64,000 nucleotides of DNA, taken from NCBI GenBank assembly GCA_026182355.1, contig JAPFBL010000119.1:1808001-1872000 (forward strand). Direction: 5' to 3'. This stretch comes from Hermatobates lingyangjiaoensis. Its lineage: Eukaryota; Arthropoda; Insecta; Hemiptera; Hermatobatidae. Positions 10,727-21,867 of this stretch are shown piece after piece; the first letter of the stretch is position 1, and the number at the start of each line of letters is the position of its first letter. The position numbers and the translations under genes are program-made. The notes beneath the pieces were generated by a model. That model ran no database searches. It was given only the letters and a program-made list of their open reading frames with translations, and had not been told where the DNA came from.

Positions 10727-10748
10727 CTGAAGACGGTTCAAACCGAAA
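10727..10748 (+). ncRNA. Hammerhead-like core motif (right arm)
   Basis: The same motif as 10539-10560, on the plus strand: CTGAAGA, one C, stem GGTT/AACC, GAAA, then a segment that pairs with nothing obvious in the core. Confidence 0.4.
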
Positions 10749-10879
10749 ATTAGAGACTGTAAGTGTGTTCTTCTGATTTCTCTATGTTTCTTTGTTTATA
10801 TTGAACTATATTTGTCCGTTTTGGATCGTATTTCCAACGAAAAAAAGTATATATATATATATATATATATATACATTAT

Positions 10880-13040
10880 CTCCTGGAAATTGTGGGCTGT
10901 TTCACTTATTCAAATTTGAGTGACGTAATGATTAACTTTAAAATCAAATATGAATATATGGAATATTAGCAATAATGCTGCTCCATTTATTTATAATAGC
11001 CCACCACTGTGTCTAGTCACTGAGTTATCTTTGCTACTTACTTAAATATTCACTTACTTTACTCTTTTAAAGAAAAAAAAGTTATCTAATTGGGTCCCTT
11101 AAAAGCTTTATTGTCCTATTAAACACTTTTATCATTATATTAATGAGATACGTTTTAAGTAAATCTACAAATTAGAATTTGATTATAACAAGATATCATA
11201 TGAATGCTCAAAACTACCATTCTCATAATAAATATTATGAAAATTATTTTATGGTAAATGTATGATTTCTAAATTTCAAATGCACACTAGGCACACAGTT
11301 ATGTGGGTCCATTTCAATATTTATTGGAACACCTTCATTTATTTTTGGTACCTATTTAAATAAATATTTATTATAAATATTAATAATTTATAAATATCAA
11401 GATTTAAATGGCATTACATATTGAAAATAATATAAATGTGACTGTATAAAAAAGATACCAATAAAATATTTATATTGTTCCTATTATTTGCAAAATTCTC
11501 AAAATATTTCAAGGTAGTTGAATATAGAGTGTTAAAAAATTACAACTTTTTACATTATTTTAGATTATCTATATAGTGAAATAAACATATTTATACTGGA
11601 AATTGAACAGATTCGTTAACCATTTTTTTTGAAATGATGTTCATTGAACTGTAATATTAGTAATTTTTTTAATTAAAAAATCATACATTAATATGATAAT
11701 CAAAGAATAATGAAAATTTGACTTGTAAATTTCCTATTTCACTGGACCAATGTAATCTATCATTGAGAGTAAATCTAAGTTTTCAACGGGTTATGTATAG
11801 TATGTTTAGGGCCCTATATTGAATAGAAAAAACTTTAAATATAGAATAACTAATTGAAAAATCTTAGTTTTACTCTGTAAGTTGGCCAAGTGCAAAGCCG
11901 TCGATTAAAATAGGAAATTTGTGAGCTACAATGTTTCATTTTCTTAAATTGGTACTAAAAACCTCTGAGGTAAATCTTCATCAACTTTATACAAATATGA
12001 TTAATGTTTTCTATCAAGTGAGTTTAAAAGTAATCAATACACATAAATATAAGGGAACAAATAAAGAACTTATACAAAAACAGAAATGAAGAAAAATATA
12101 TTGATAACCCTTGAATAACAAATATTTCAAAGATAAATTCCATTAGTTTTTGAGCGAAAGTCGGTATTTTTATTTTTTCATTAATGACATTTAATACTGG
12201 CATGTTTTTTAGGCCTAGGTATCTTTTAGATCTACTTCTTTGTGAGAATAATGGAAGTAAGTTTGTAGTTGTTTCAAATCACATCAATGAAACATTGATT
12301 TTGATAAAAAAAAAAGACAGAAATAACTCTAAGTTTTGATTAAAAAATTTCAATTTTTTAGCAAGTACTGATGCCTTTGAAAGTTTGGGTTCTGTGGATT
12401 GATAGATTACATCAATGTTTTTGAGCTGTTCTAAGAAAATGATAATTTACAACATTTTACGGGATCCATGCTGGATTGAATTTGCATTTGCTTCAATGCT
12501 TTTCAATATACTTTGAATATGTAAAGATTTAGAATTCATAATACTGAACAGAAACTGACATGTAGCGATTATAAAATTAAGAGTTCATTGAATAAGTGTC
12601 ATTTAAAGAATTAGATTAAGTAAGTGATATGTATTAATGAAGAAAGTGAATTTTTAGAATTATTTCTTGATTTAAAATGGTCACAACCTTTCCTTGTGGA
12701 TCCTCTGAGAGGTATTTCATCATATATGATCCCTCCAAAAATTCAAAATACATAATTATGTGCCTATAATTTTTTAAAAAATATTGGTTATTAAGTAAAT
12801 AAAAAATAAAAGTGTGAAATAATTCAATTAGATTACAACATGAATTTGGAATACAACAATTTATTTGAAACAAAAACAAATATTTTGTTTATAAATATAA
12901 GGTAAATTGTAAAAATCGAACAAAAGATAAGGTAAGAAAAAAGGTGTATATCATTTCAAATAATTGAATATTTTAGTAATGTGATGTTCGATGCAAATAA
13001 ACTCCTAAAATTTCAAAGAAACTTCAATAATTTGAAAGCA
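10880..13040. other. AT-rich intergenic stretch, no gene supported
   Basis: No coding sequence, RNA gene or clear repeat was found. The region is AT-rich with short homopolymer runs. Confidence 0.5.
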
Positions 13041-13049
13041 TACAACTTC

Positions 13050-13700
13050 TACTCGGACTGAAACTCTCTGGAACTGTAACTATTATTTTGCAACTAATAT
13101 TTAAATCTTAGAAAAGTTTAACTGCATAAATATTTGAAGTCACTACTTTAACCGACTTTTGGGTCTCTAAATTGATCTCTCCCTTCTTTGCAGAATGTTA
13201 ATTTAAATAAAATATTAACTGTCAATCTGAGAATATTTTAACTTCTCAACTTTTACACCTACTGTGTACAATAGATCCCTCGTATCTCGGAAAGTAATTT
13301 ATTATATCCAAGAAATATTCAACTCCTCAAATATTGCAGCCCCAACTCTAACTTACTTCTAATTCTGTGCAATAGATCCCTCTCTTCTTTACAAGTACTG
13401 TGTTACAGCCACAAAAATTTCATTTACTTAAATTTTTGGAACTCAAACTCTAACTGACATAACTGTATATAATAGATCAACTAATATGTCGAATTCTTTA
13501 AAATGTGAATTCCTCAAAGTTTTGAAATCCTGACTCCAGCTGACTTTAAGCTCAATAAAATTAATCTTTGTCGGAAGTATTTTACATCCTAAATAATTTT
13601 AACTCATTAAATCTCTTAACGATAACACTAACTGACTTTTAGTATCTGCGATTGATTTTTCTCCTCTAAACCAATAATGTGGACAACCTCAAAAATAAAT
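13050..13700. repeat. Degenerate tandem repeat, period ~90-105 bp, about six units
   Basis: Diverged units share a core like AACTCTAACTGACTTTTAG followed by a GTGTACAATAGATCCCTC-like stretch and an AT-rich tail. Unit cores begin near 13145, 13250, 13347, 13447, 13533 and 13628. Divergence between units is high, so this is an old array. Confidence 0.6.
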
Positions 13701-14350
13701 TTACCCAAATTTGTTACATATGAAACATTAGGAGATTCCAGACTCATAAATATTAATGAATAAAAGAAATACTGAGAAAAATTGGAAGTAGATTATACAA
13801 AATAAATATTTTGCTGCTTTCATACTATTCACCCATTTTTTAAAGATGCAATATACGCTTTAATTTCGCCACATTCAAATCATGATATTGTCTTCACCGC
13901 AATCTGTTCTGAATAGCATTATATGCATAAGAGTAAAAGAGTTGTCAGAGAACAAAGTTTTACATACTCAAATCCTAAAGAGCTCATCTTGAATAACGCT
14001 TCAATTCAACTCTGACACTAGTAATAAATTTACTGTTGACCCAGACATTGTTTCCTTGAATTGTCTCCAACTCTACAGTACTTCGGATACTGGCGTTATT
14101 AAAAAATGTCTGAAAAAAAACCAACATTATTATTCTACAAAAAAACTTTTATACTATGAATGCATTTTATAATAGATGTAATAAAACATAACATAAGTTA
14201 AAACAATAAGAAATATTAAAAACCAAGATTAATTGTGTGATCAAATTTTATATTTCAAATTTATTTAAATATCGTTATTAAAGAAAAACAAGCCGCCATT
14301 CTTTTATAGTTCAGAATGCATCTTTCTCTGTGATCTTTTTTCTTAATTGT
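13700..14350. other. Intergenic, no gene supported
   Basis: AT-rich sequence with no recognisable feature, ending at the TA run (14353-14375) that bounds the next fold-back unit. Confidence 0.5.
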
Positions 14351-14522
14351 TCAATATATATATATATATATATATGTGAGATTAAATTTTCTGCCCACTT
14401 TTGTCTTAATTAGTTTTTTGGATTTCTTTTCCAAATCTCGAAGTCTTACTTTAATTTCTTTGGGAACTAGGTGTAATAACTCACCATATGTTTTGTTGTC
14501 CATTTTTTTATTTTTACCGACG

Positions 14523-14548
14523 TTTCGGTCTTCTTCGACCATCTACTG
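14523..14548 (-). ncRNA. Hammerhead-like core motif (left arm)
   Basis: On the minus strand the box is CAGTAGAT in place of CTGANGAN, followed by stem GGTC/GACC with loop GAAGAA, then GAAACGTCGG. The box has two changes from the consensus, so catalysis is doubtful even though the stem is perfect. Confidence 0.3.
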
Positions 14549-14752
14549 GGTGATTTTAGAACACATACTATTTTAACAAATTTAACATTTTTAACAAAAA
14601 CTAAATTTTAACGCTCGACTAACAAAATAAAAATGTAAACAATTAAACTGGCAGGTTGCAATTTTTATTTTTATTTTGTTAGTCGAGCGTTAAAATTTAG
14701 TTTTTGTTAAAAATGTTAAATTTGTTAAAATAGTATGTGTTCTAAAATCACC

Positions 14753-14778
14753 CAGTAGATGGTCGAAGAAGACCGAAA
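14753..14778 (+). ncRNA. Hammerhead-like core motif (right arm)
   Basis: Mirror copy of 14523-14548, with the identical box, GGTC/GACC stem and GAAAC. Confidence 0.3.
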
Positions 14779-14965
14779 CGTCGGTAAAAATAAAAAAATG
14801 GACAACAAAACATATGGTGAGTTATTACACCTAGTTCCCAAAGAAATTAAAGTAAGACTTCGAGATTTGGAAAAGAAATCCAAAAAACTAATTAAGACAA
14901 AAGTGGGCAGAAAATTTAATCTCACATGTATAAATGAAGGACTGTTCCCCAAATATACGAATTTC
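14759..14965 (+). pseudogene. Penelope-like ORF N-terminal fragment
   Basis: The open frame begins MVEEDRNVGKNKKMD and contains a basic, probably helical stretch (LRDLEKKSKKLIKTKVG). It then reads FNLTCINEGLFPKYTN before dissolving into TA-coded YIYIY. The ending matches those at 34.1 kb (TYIKEGLLPKFTN) and 56.7 kb (LKEDLLPKYTN). A short basic region followed by an LPKYT-like motif resembles the N-terminal part of Penelope-type proteins as I remember them. The frame overlaps the hammerhead-like motif at its start, so the annotated Met may not be the true start. Confidence 0.5.
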
Positions 14966-14989
14966 AAAATATATATATATATATATTTG

Positions 14990-15430
14990 CTATCCACTCT
15001 AATTCCCATGGACTGGACTTTAATCACTGCTTCCGTGTCCAAGTCCTTAGTCAGATCCCTGTGCCGTCTTCTTGGGTTTCTTTAAGAGCTTCAGAGGAGG
15101 CAATTATCTGTCGTCTCAAAGCCCGCTCTCTTCCTGGCCTCAACTTGTACCGTTAATTTTTTTTTTTAATTTTTTCATTGCTTCATTTAATATTCTTCTC
15201 CTTCTGTTATTTTTATTTGCTTTTATTTGTTCTTTTTTATTTATTTTTCTCTCTGTAGTTAGTAGCTTACCTAGGGCGGCCAGAGGAGTGCGTGCGTGTT
15301 CATCGCATTCGACCGACCGTTCAGTTAGCTTCAGCAACTCAAAGGGACTACCTCTGCCCGATGACGACGAATGTCGAAATATCGTTGTGAGTCTTTTTTT
15401 TGTGTGTTTTTAGGTGTTTTTCTCTTTCCT
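14990..15430 (+). other. Unrecognised GC-richer unit between TA tracts
   Basis: The sequence between the TA runs at 14970-14990 and about 15440-15453 is less AT-rich. It contains a T-rich central part (15155-15250) and ends in a motif like the others (15358-15379). Open frames are present in both directions but match no family I know. Confidence 0.3.
15358..15379 (+). ncRNA. Hammerhead-like core motif
   Basis: The box CCGATGAC is followed by a short GAC/GTC stem with GAAT loop and then GAAA. One change (T to C at the second box position) separates it from CTGANGAN. Confidence 0.3.
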
Positions 15431-15459
15431 GTGTGAACTATATATATATATAGCATCAT

Positions 15460-15531
15460 CAACGTTCAAACCACAATAAGAAATGAGAAAAAAAAATCTT
15501 TCTCATTTCATTTTTGAGGTTTGAACGTTGA
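15460..15531. repeat. Small TA-adjacent fold-back, arms ~32 bp
   Basis: Left AACGTTCAAACCACAATAAG pairs with right TTTGAGGTTTGAACGTT. It adjoins the TA run at about 15440-15453. Confidence 0.7.
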
Positions 15532-15639
15532 ATGTTATTTCAGGTGTTTATTGTAAAATTTTGCTATATAGTATCATGAAGAAAACGATCCAAACAGTTC
15601 AACAAACGTTTCAGGGTAAACTATAGGAAAACAGTAAAA

Positions 15640-15885
15640 AGATTACACACATTTACAGTCTCTAATTTTCAGTTCAACTGTCATCAGGAGAGCAAAGACC
15701 ACCAAGCCAAGCGGACTTGCGAAGCGATGGTTAGAGATTCACCTTTAAGAAATGATCAAAATATCTGTTGAGGTTTCAACAGTTATTTCGCAAGTATGAT
15801 TGGCGTCCCTATCTTTTCTCTCCTGATGACGGTTAAAACAAAAATTAAAGAATGTAAGAGTGCGTTATCTTTTTACTGATTATCT
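15640..15885. repeat. Decayed fold-back unit with two hammerhead-like motifs
   Basis: The left arm (about 15640-15695) reads on the minus strand CTCCTGATGACAG... and then GAAAATTAGAGACTG. The right arm (about 15812-15880) reads CTCTCCTGATGACGG and a degraded remainder. This is the same subfamily as the 10.5-10.8 kb unit but much more diverged. Confidence 0.6.
15667..15687 (-). ncRNA. Hammerhead-like core motif
   Basis: On the minus strand CTGATGA, one C, stem AGTT/AACT, then GAAA. Compared with 10539-10560 the first stem pair changes from G-C to A-T on both sides, a compensatory change. Confidence 0.4.
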
Positions 15886-15889
15886 ATAT

Positions 15890-18180
15890 TTTACCTTGAA
15901 ATGTTATATATGTGTATATATAGTTCGCATACAAAAAAACATAACACACAGAGTAAGGGAATACGCTTACCAATCGTAATATTGGAAATTGGAGTCAGTG
16001 TGTTTCTTTACTCCATGTGTTACTTTTCTTTTTATTTGAATTTGTATTGCCTAGTTTGGATCCTTTCAGAATTTAAAGTGAATATGTGAACAGATATTCA
16101 AGTGAGCAGATATTTAAGTACTGAGAAAGAACTAGCAAGCCTTCAATAATTCCATCCTTGTCATATTTAAATATTCGTATCTTCTTTATTCGAAACACTT
16201 GAAACAAATACGAGTATAATGAACATTATTTTACTTGGAGGCTTAGATTACAATAAAAGATGGCTAATTCCAGGCACTTCATTAAGATTTTAAATATTTT
16301 AAGAGCTTTTAATCAAAGGCATCAGAACACAGGTTTGATTTTGTTTAAGAAGTATAAGAAACTATAGTTCTATAAGCAAAACAATCCATTTTAAACTCAA
16401 CAAGAAATTAAAATCTATCAATTTTATAAGAAGTTAACAATATTTGAAATTCTGATGTATTTTAATGATTTCATCTACATGTAATTTCCTATCAATGTAA
16501 TCTAACTTCTTCAATACATTTTCATATAATTGGAAAATTTGTGTGTTACACTTCAGATCAGCGTTAAATGCTCTCCTCTCTCTACATCAAAATAATTCAT
16601 GTCTTTTCATAAATTTGAGCAAATGAAAAAAAAATTAACCCCATTAAGGTAAGGTGACTTAAGGAAAACTGTAAAGTAGTGTTTTAGCCATTATGTACTG
16701 GATACCTGTGATTGTTCTGGCACTAAAGCCCTTCACCTGTTATGCAATAAGCTTGGAAGAAAAAAGTAGTCTTTTTTTGTAAACATGTTAAATGATCATC
16801 GGATGCTGAACGACTAGTCATTGTGAACAACACATTTACCACCAAAAAGTCTTACACATCAGAAAACTTCATATATAAGAATTGTTCCAAAAAAAAAACA
16901 AGGTTTGACATTAATCACCTTGAATATGAGGATAAAGCATCTACAATATCATATGAAACCTATTAATGGCTACATTGGGATTTAAGTAGAAATAAAACTG
17001 AAATTTTAATATATTTTTAATAGATAAATCATTAAGTTTTGTTATCGAATGTAATATTTTATGGGGAAGATGGTCTTTCAATGTTTTTCAAAAATACGCT
17101 GGTATTTAACTTGACCTTAATAAATTAATAATTTTCAATTTTTTATGTATAATTAGTTTTTATTCATCAAGTGTATTAGCTAGCTATTTTGGCATTAATA
17201 AATATTGTGTAAACAATATTATTGATATACGCCCTGGATATGATTAATACCTTTTTATGCCTTGCAATTTCCTTTCAAATAAATATCAATAATTGATATC
17301 AAAGTTATATTAGAATTACGTTTTCTCTTATTAATTTATTATTAAATCTCTAAATAATTTGTTGCAAATTAATAACGAAAACAACTATAATACAGAATTC
17401 ATTAAATTGATTTGGCACAAAATCCTGGAATATTTTATTGAGGAATTTAGTAAACAATTCTAACGGATTCATAGTTCTATAACTGAAACGAGCAAATAAT
17501 GATTTTTTTTCTTTTATATATAATAAAATAATGATTATTATTTTTAAGAATAATCATTGCGTTTTAAATCTGTGCATTGTAATTAAGGAAGATTTTTTAT
17601 TCAAATTTATACTTTTTGATTCTTGTGTTTAAATGACCGCAATTAATTTTTTTGGTCTATAATCCGGAATAAACAAAAAGATATCAGTTACCACATATTG
17701 AGATGGTATAAGCCATGTTGTGACAGTAAAATATTTCACGTTATCATATTTTGGAAATGTTAAATTCTGAAACAACACACAAAAGTTAATGAGAATATGA
17801 TGGCTTTTGTAGATTTAATATAAAACATCGGTTAATTAAAACCTAAAATTAATTTTGTATTAGAGTTGAGATGTTTTAAAAAATAATATTCTCTGTTTAA
17901 TATGATGGCAAAAATAGTACATTAAATTTAAATTATTCTTGTAAAGAATGAAAATTATAGTAACTTTTTTCTGATCAGTTAGTAAGATTTTGGAGATACT
18001 GTGTATAAAGATGTTTGTAACAAATCTCGCGAAAGTTATAGAAAGGTGAATCTCACTAAGAAATGCTCTGTATAACATGATGTTATGATGTTAAATTAAT
18101 AACCAAAGTGAATATTGAGTGGCAATTTTCTGAAATATTTTTGATGTACCAATATGAAATTTGAACTTAGTAACGTATAG
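15890..18180. other. Downstream flank of the GPCR gene, AT-rich
   Basis: No gene, RNA or element is supported. It contains short inverted AT patterns (for example 17490-17570) of no clear meaning. Confidence 0.45.
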
Positions 18181-18181
18181 T

Positions 18182-18187
18182 TTTATT
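18182..18187 (-). terminator. Candidate polyadenylation signal of the GPCR gene
   Basis: AATAAA on the minus strand 20 bp past the stop codon. It would give a very short 3' UTR; a site farther left is equally possible. Confidence 0.35.
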
Positions 18188-18206
18188 GGTCTTTAAGATA
18201 TGATAA

Positions 18207-19135
18207 TCAGAGTTCATAGACATCCCTGGAGTGAGATCGTATTGGGCGAGAAGTGGCCCTTTTCGAAGTCGTTCCCTTGATCGCCTCTCTTGACGAGCGT
18301 TGTGGACTGGTGTAGCAGTACATATTGTATCCCGGGATGATGTGAACTCGTACATCACCGGTGGGGCGTGTACCTTCTGGTCTCGATCTTCTGGAGAAAG
18401 CCACTGTGGTCTTGCAGCAGCAATAGTGGAATAGGTTGACGTAAGCGTTGCGGAAGTGTCGGTCAGTGGTGCAGTATAGAAGGTTGTTGATACAGGACTT
18501 ACTTAGAGCTAGCCATGCTAAGTTGTAAAAAGTCCTTCGGGACACTTGCTTGAAAGAACTGACAATTAGAATTGAACCAAATGGAATCCAAAAGGTGAGG
18601 AAAAGGAGGAAGCTGAACATGTTTGTTTTCATCAGGGAGTAATCCCAGTCAAAGGCGACGGGAGGTTTGAAGTTGGGATGTGTTTTTGCTAAGCGGACTT
18701 GTAAAATAGTTCGGACGTAAAAACTGATAGTGAGGACGGCTGGAACTCCAACAAAGCCGTTGGCAAAAGCGGCTTGGTAGAGAATGATGCGGTTGGCTGA
18801 AGTGGTACAGTAGTTGGGGCCTAAGCGATAGATGTGCTGGAGAGTGGCGGCCAACGCACTGATTAGCCAGATGGCCAGTATACTGACGGTGACTCGAGGA
18901 GTGGTGAGAGAGGAGTAGGCCTGCGGGGACAAACAGAGGCGGCAGTAGTTCTCCGCCGCGGTGGCGGTGAGTGTCATGACCCCTGCCAACCAGGAGGTGC
19001 AGGCCAGACACCACTGCACGTGGCACACCTGCACCGGCGCCTCCACTCCGGCCAGGATCACCACCGCCGAGGCGGGCATCACCACGCCCGTGATCACCAG
19101 GTCTGCCAACCCCATGTTTACGATATACGTGTTCC
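18207..19135 (-). CDS. Class A GPCR, main exon (TM2-TM7 and C-terminal tail)
   Basis: Last coding exon of a rhodopsin-like receptor. After the acceptor TTGACAG|GG it continues the frame of exon 26434-26620 exactly in phase. Numbering the joined protein (about 371 aa): TM2 has LAD (D74), TM3 starts after C100, and ECL2 has C172 as likely disulfide partner. TM4 has W152, TM5 has P194, TM6 has FLTFWIP (F241, W245, P247), and TM7 ends INNLLY (N279, Y283). Two hallmarks are unusual: the TM3 end reads ENY (124-126) instead of D/E-R-Y, and TM7 has NNLLY instead of NPxxY. A basic, Ser/Thr-rich tail of about 85 residues follows, starting with a CCC cluster that could be palmitoylated. The overall look is closest to the orphan insect receptors near Tre1/moody and melatonin-like GPCRs, but that is from memory and not certain. 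The exon is clearly GC-richer than its surroundings. Confidence 0.88.
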
Positions 19136-19512
19136 CTGTCAACAAAAACCATTTGCTCAGGACCTATTATAGACAAAATCTAAACCAATTCTCTATGAAA
19201 TAAACATGTTTCACGCCACGTTATTTTGGCACTTTCGTGACATTTTTTTTTTACTTCCCATATATATCTATATTTTACTAACTTCTGTTTAATATCAGTA
19301 TCAACTTGGTCTGAACTCTTTAAAACTATTTTTGGGACTATATTGATTATAATCAAAATTGTGTAGATCGTTTTTTATCATATCGATAAAAGATCAAACT
19401 TAATTGTATGAATCATCTTTAAAATCATACAATATTGCTGCCGGGCTTCTTGTTATTATAAATATTTTGGTTTTTAAGGGAAGTCTTCCTCACACATACC
19501 TCTCCCCCATTA

Positions 19513-19513
<1 letters not shown>

Positions 19514-19601
<88 letters not shown>

Positions 19602-19610
19602 TCACACACA
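19514..19610. repeat. (CA)n microsatellite
   Basis: Nearly pure CA run of about 95 bp. Its translation yields a meaningless THTHTH frame. Confidence 0.95.
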
Positions 19611-19954
19611 ATGATCTAGTCACAAGAGAAAAATGATGGCCTCCAACAAAGGTAGGCCTTGTAGATGAAGAAATAGTCAAAGCATTCGAGTCTTTAGTGA
19701 AGTGGGTATATAAAACTGTTTTAGACCTATTGAAGCCAAAAATGTCAATATAATCTACATGAAGAATAACTTAAAATACGTGAAAGATTTCTAAAATTTC
19801 AAATAATTATTAATATTCAATATATATGTAAATATTAATATAGTAAAATAATTATGTAAATATTTATTTAAACAAAGTTGTAAAATATAATTTTAACAAC
19901 TAACAAAATGTAATCTAATGAATCTATTGCTTCAAGCAGATCATGGTAGTAAAA

Positions 19955-20000
19955 TAAATTCCCTTATGGAAGGGGTACTGCCCTTGTAGCAAAACACACA

Positions 20001-20078
<78 letters not shown>

Positions 20079-20090
20079 ACCAAACACACA
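19955..20090 (+). repeat. Dispersed repeat 3' end followed by (CA)n
   Basis: TTCCCTTATGGAAGGGGTAC and TACTGCCCTTG lead into about 95 bp of CA repeats. The block at 38950-39020 has the same order (TTCCCTCATGC, TACTGCCCTTGAGG, then an ACACAC run). Two unlinked copies with the same CA junction suggest a transposable family with a CA-rich tail. Confidence 0.5.
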
Positions 20091-21568
20091 AAGATAAAAC
20101 ACAAACAGAAATTTGTGAAATCTATTTTACGGGACTTAGTGGGACCTTAAACCATGTAGTTGAATATTCTTTTAATTAAAATTTAAGAATAAAATTAGTA
20201 AATTAGGAAAAAATTTATTCAAATGAGTTATATATGGACTTTTCTGCTTTACGTATTGAGTTCAATTACAGGTTTATAACTGAAAGAGGCTGTGCTAATA
20301 AGGAAATTAATCTGGGTTTAGGAAGGCATTTAGAATTTGCACTGGCATATCTCACGGCTCTTAAGGAGTCCTCTTAAAGGATGAAGTACTAATAATAAGC
20401 TAAGGATTTCGACTGAATGTCAAACCTTTCAAGATAAGACACACACTAATTCAAAGACTAAGTTTAACTCTTAAGCTTAATTAATTGATGATTTTCTATT
20501 GTCATATAAATGTAGTTTAAAAAGGTGATTATTAAATATTTATTTTTTTTAAGTCTGTAACAAAGATCTAAGTTTTTACAAGGAAATGTTTACTAAAAAT
20601 ATAAAATAAAAACATAGTGTTAGAAGTGACAAAACTTTTATTTATATTGATATAAATATCTACTTAAGTCATTCTCATTGACCTCCATCAGTATTTATGG
20701 ATTTGCAAGTCTATTGGTAATTTCTTATTGTTTTCACTGCAATGCCTCAAGGTAAAGGACATTTCCTGTCCTCCTTTCGGTAGCCAGGTTGTACAGGTTG
20801 TCCAGGTTTTTGACTCTTACTCATCCGTCATAAAGCTGTCTATTAAAGAAAATATTAATATTATAATAATATTATATGATATGATATAATATTATTATTA
20901 TATTATTTGATTCAATAGTGGCAAACGCTTAGTCGGTATGGCCTGTTAAACTGATGAAAAACAGTGCTAAAAACAGCAAATTGTTATACATTAAAAGTTA
21001 TTTAAGTTATAAAGGAACTAAAATTTTGAAATTTTGTACAAAGAATTTCATCTGCATATTTACTTTTGTAAATTCAATAGACATTAAAATGCAAAACTTG
21101 CCTTCTGATTACTGATAAAATCTAAAGTTTTCTATTGTAATTTCTACTGTTAGTTTTATAATAATCTCAAAATTTGAACACAGTAGAGTTGCTAATTTAG
21201 GAGAAAAAATGTTGTCTAAAATAATATTTCGACCAAAAAAATGACCTTTTCATGGTGCAATATTACTCAAAAACCACACAGCATATTTAAATTACTGTGG
21301 CCATTTTGGGTGAAATATGAATTATATCGATCAAAACGTATGGCTTAGAGTTTCAATACGAGTATGTTTCTATGGAAACAAACTCTTGTGTCGAATTTAT
21401 AGTGATTTTGGAAGGCAAAAACCGTTATATTCTTGTGTCGATTTCTGTCTTCCTGTTAGACTTAACCTGGTTCATGTTTTTTAACTCATCAATAAAATTA
21501 CTTAATTGTATTTACTTTGAGAACAAAATAGTTTTTATATAAATTTAACTATAATTGTAATTTAAAAG

Positions 21569-21770
21569 TGTTGTGGGACATTTAAAAACATGCCTGAGGG
21601 GACTGCATAACCTGTAATGAACCAGTGTTGCACAACCTGAATATGAACCATGTGTTTCTGTATACGTTGACTAATGTGTAGCTTTGAATGTGTTGTTTTG
21701 AACTGTGTAAAATAAAAGCTGACATCAAGAATCTCCTTTCGTTAAATTATTTGATAACGGACCCTCAACA
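21569..21770 (+). repeat. Copia 5' LTR
   Basis: 202 bp, starting TGTTGTGGGACA and ending CCTCAACA. It contains AATAAA at 21711-21716 as a likely polyadenylation signal. The R/U5 border could not be fixed. Confidence 0.96.
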
Positions 21771-21784
21771 GGTTATGGGCCCAG
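21771..21784 (+). promoter_or_regulatory. Primer-binding site (initiator tRNA-Met, internal)
   Basis: GGTTATGGGCCCAG directly follows the 5' LTR. It is complementary to the anticodon stem-loop region of initiator tRNA-Met. This is the half-tRNA priming known for Drosophila copia, in place of priming from the tRNA 3' end. Confidence 0.9.
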
Positions 21785-21867
21785 GCCGATAAATATTGTT
21801 AATTGAGCAAAGTTGTGTGTTTGAACTTGGACTCGTGTTGCAATTTGTTTGTTTGTATTTTTGAACA

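Larger units (their letters stand above)
10481..10806. repeat. TA-bounded palindromic unit with central minisatellite
   Basis: The left arm 10481-10610 and right arm 10675-10806 are near-perfect reverse complements. TA tracts flank both sides (10455-10480; about 10848-10874). The centre holds about three repeats of a motif containing CGTCTCGGTTGGAGAC. Each arm carries one hammerhead-like motif reading outward. Confidence 0.9.
14376..14926. repeat. TA-bounded palindromic unit encoding PLE-like N-terminal peptide on both arms
   Basis: Arms 14376-14634 and 14667-14926 are near-perfect reverse complements around a spacer of about 32 bp. Each arm, read outward, has a hammerhead-like motif and then an open frame starting MVEEDRNVGKNKKMD. 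On the right the frame runs on to GLFPKYTN and then a TA tract (14970-14990). On the left it is cut earlier by the TA run at 14353-14375. The two ends are therefore truncated at different points. Confidence 0.9.
19136..21568 (-). other. GPCR intron, 3' part, with two (CA)n tracts
   Basis: Intronic sequence between the TM2-TM7 exon and the Copia insertion. It contains two long CA microsatellites (listed) and AT-rich filler, and no other coding sequence. A copy of a dispersed repeat with TTCCCTTATGGAAGG and TACTGCCCTTG precedes the second CA tract; a related copy lies at 38.9 kb. Confidence 0.7.

Noticed and set aside
18649..19176. Overlapping open frame on the minus strand and another on the plus strand over the GPCR exon
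   Set aside because: They are shadows of the GC-rich receptor exon; their peptides lack any family motif, while the receptor frame has all seven segments.
19404..19619. Thr-His-rich frame
   Set aside because: Translation of the (CA)n microsatellite.
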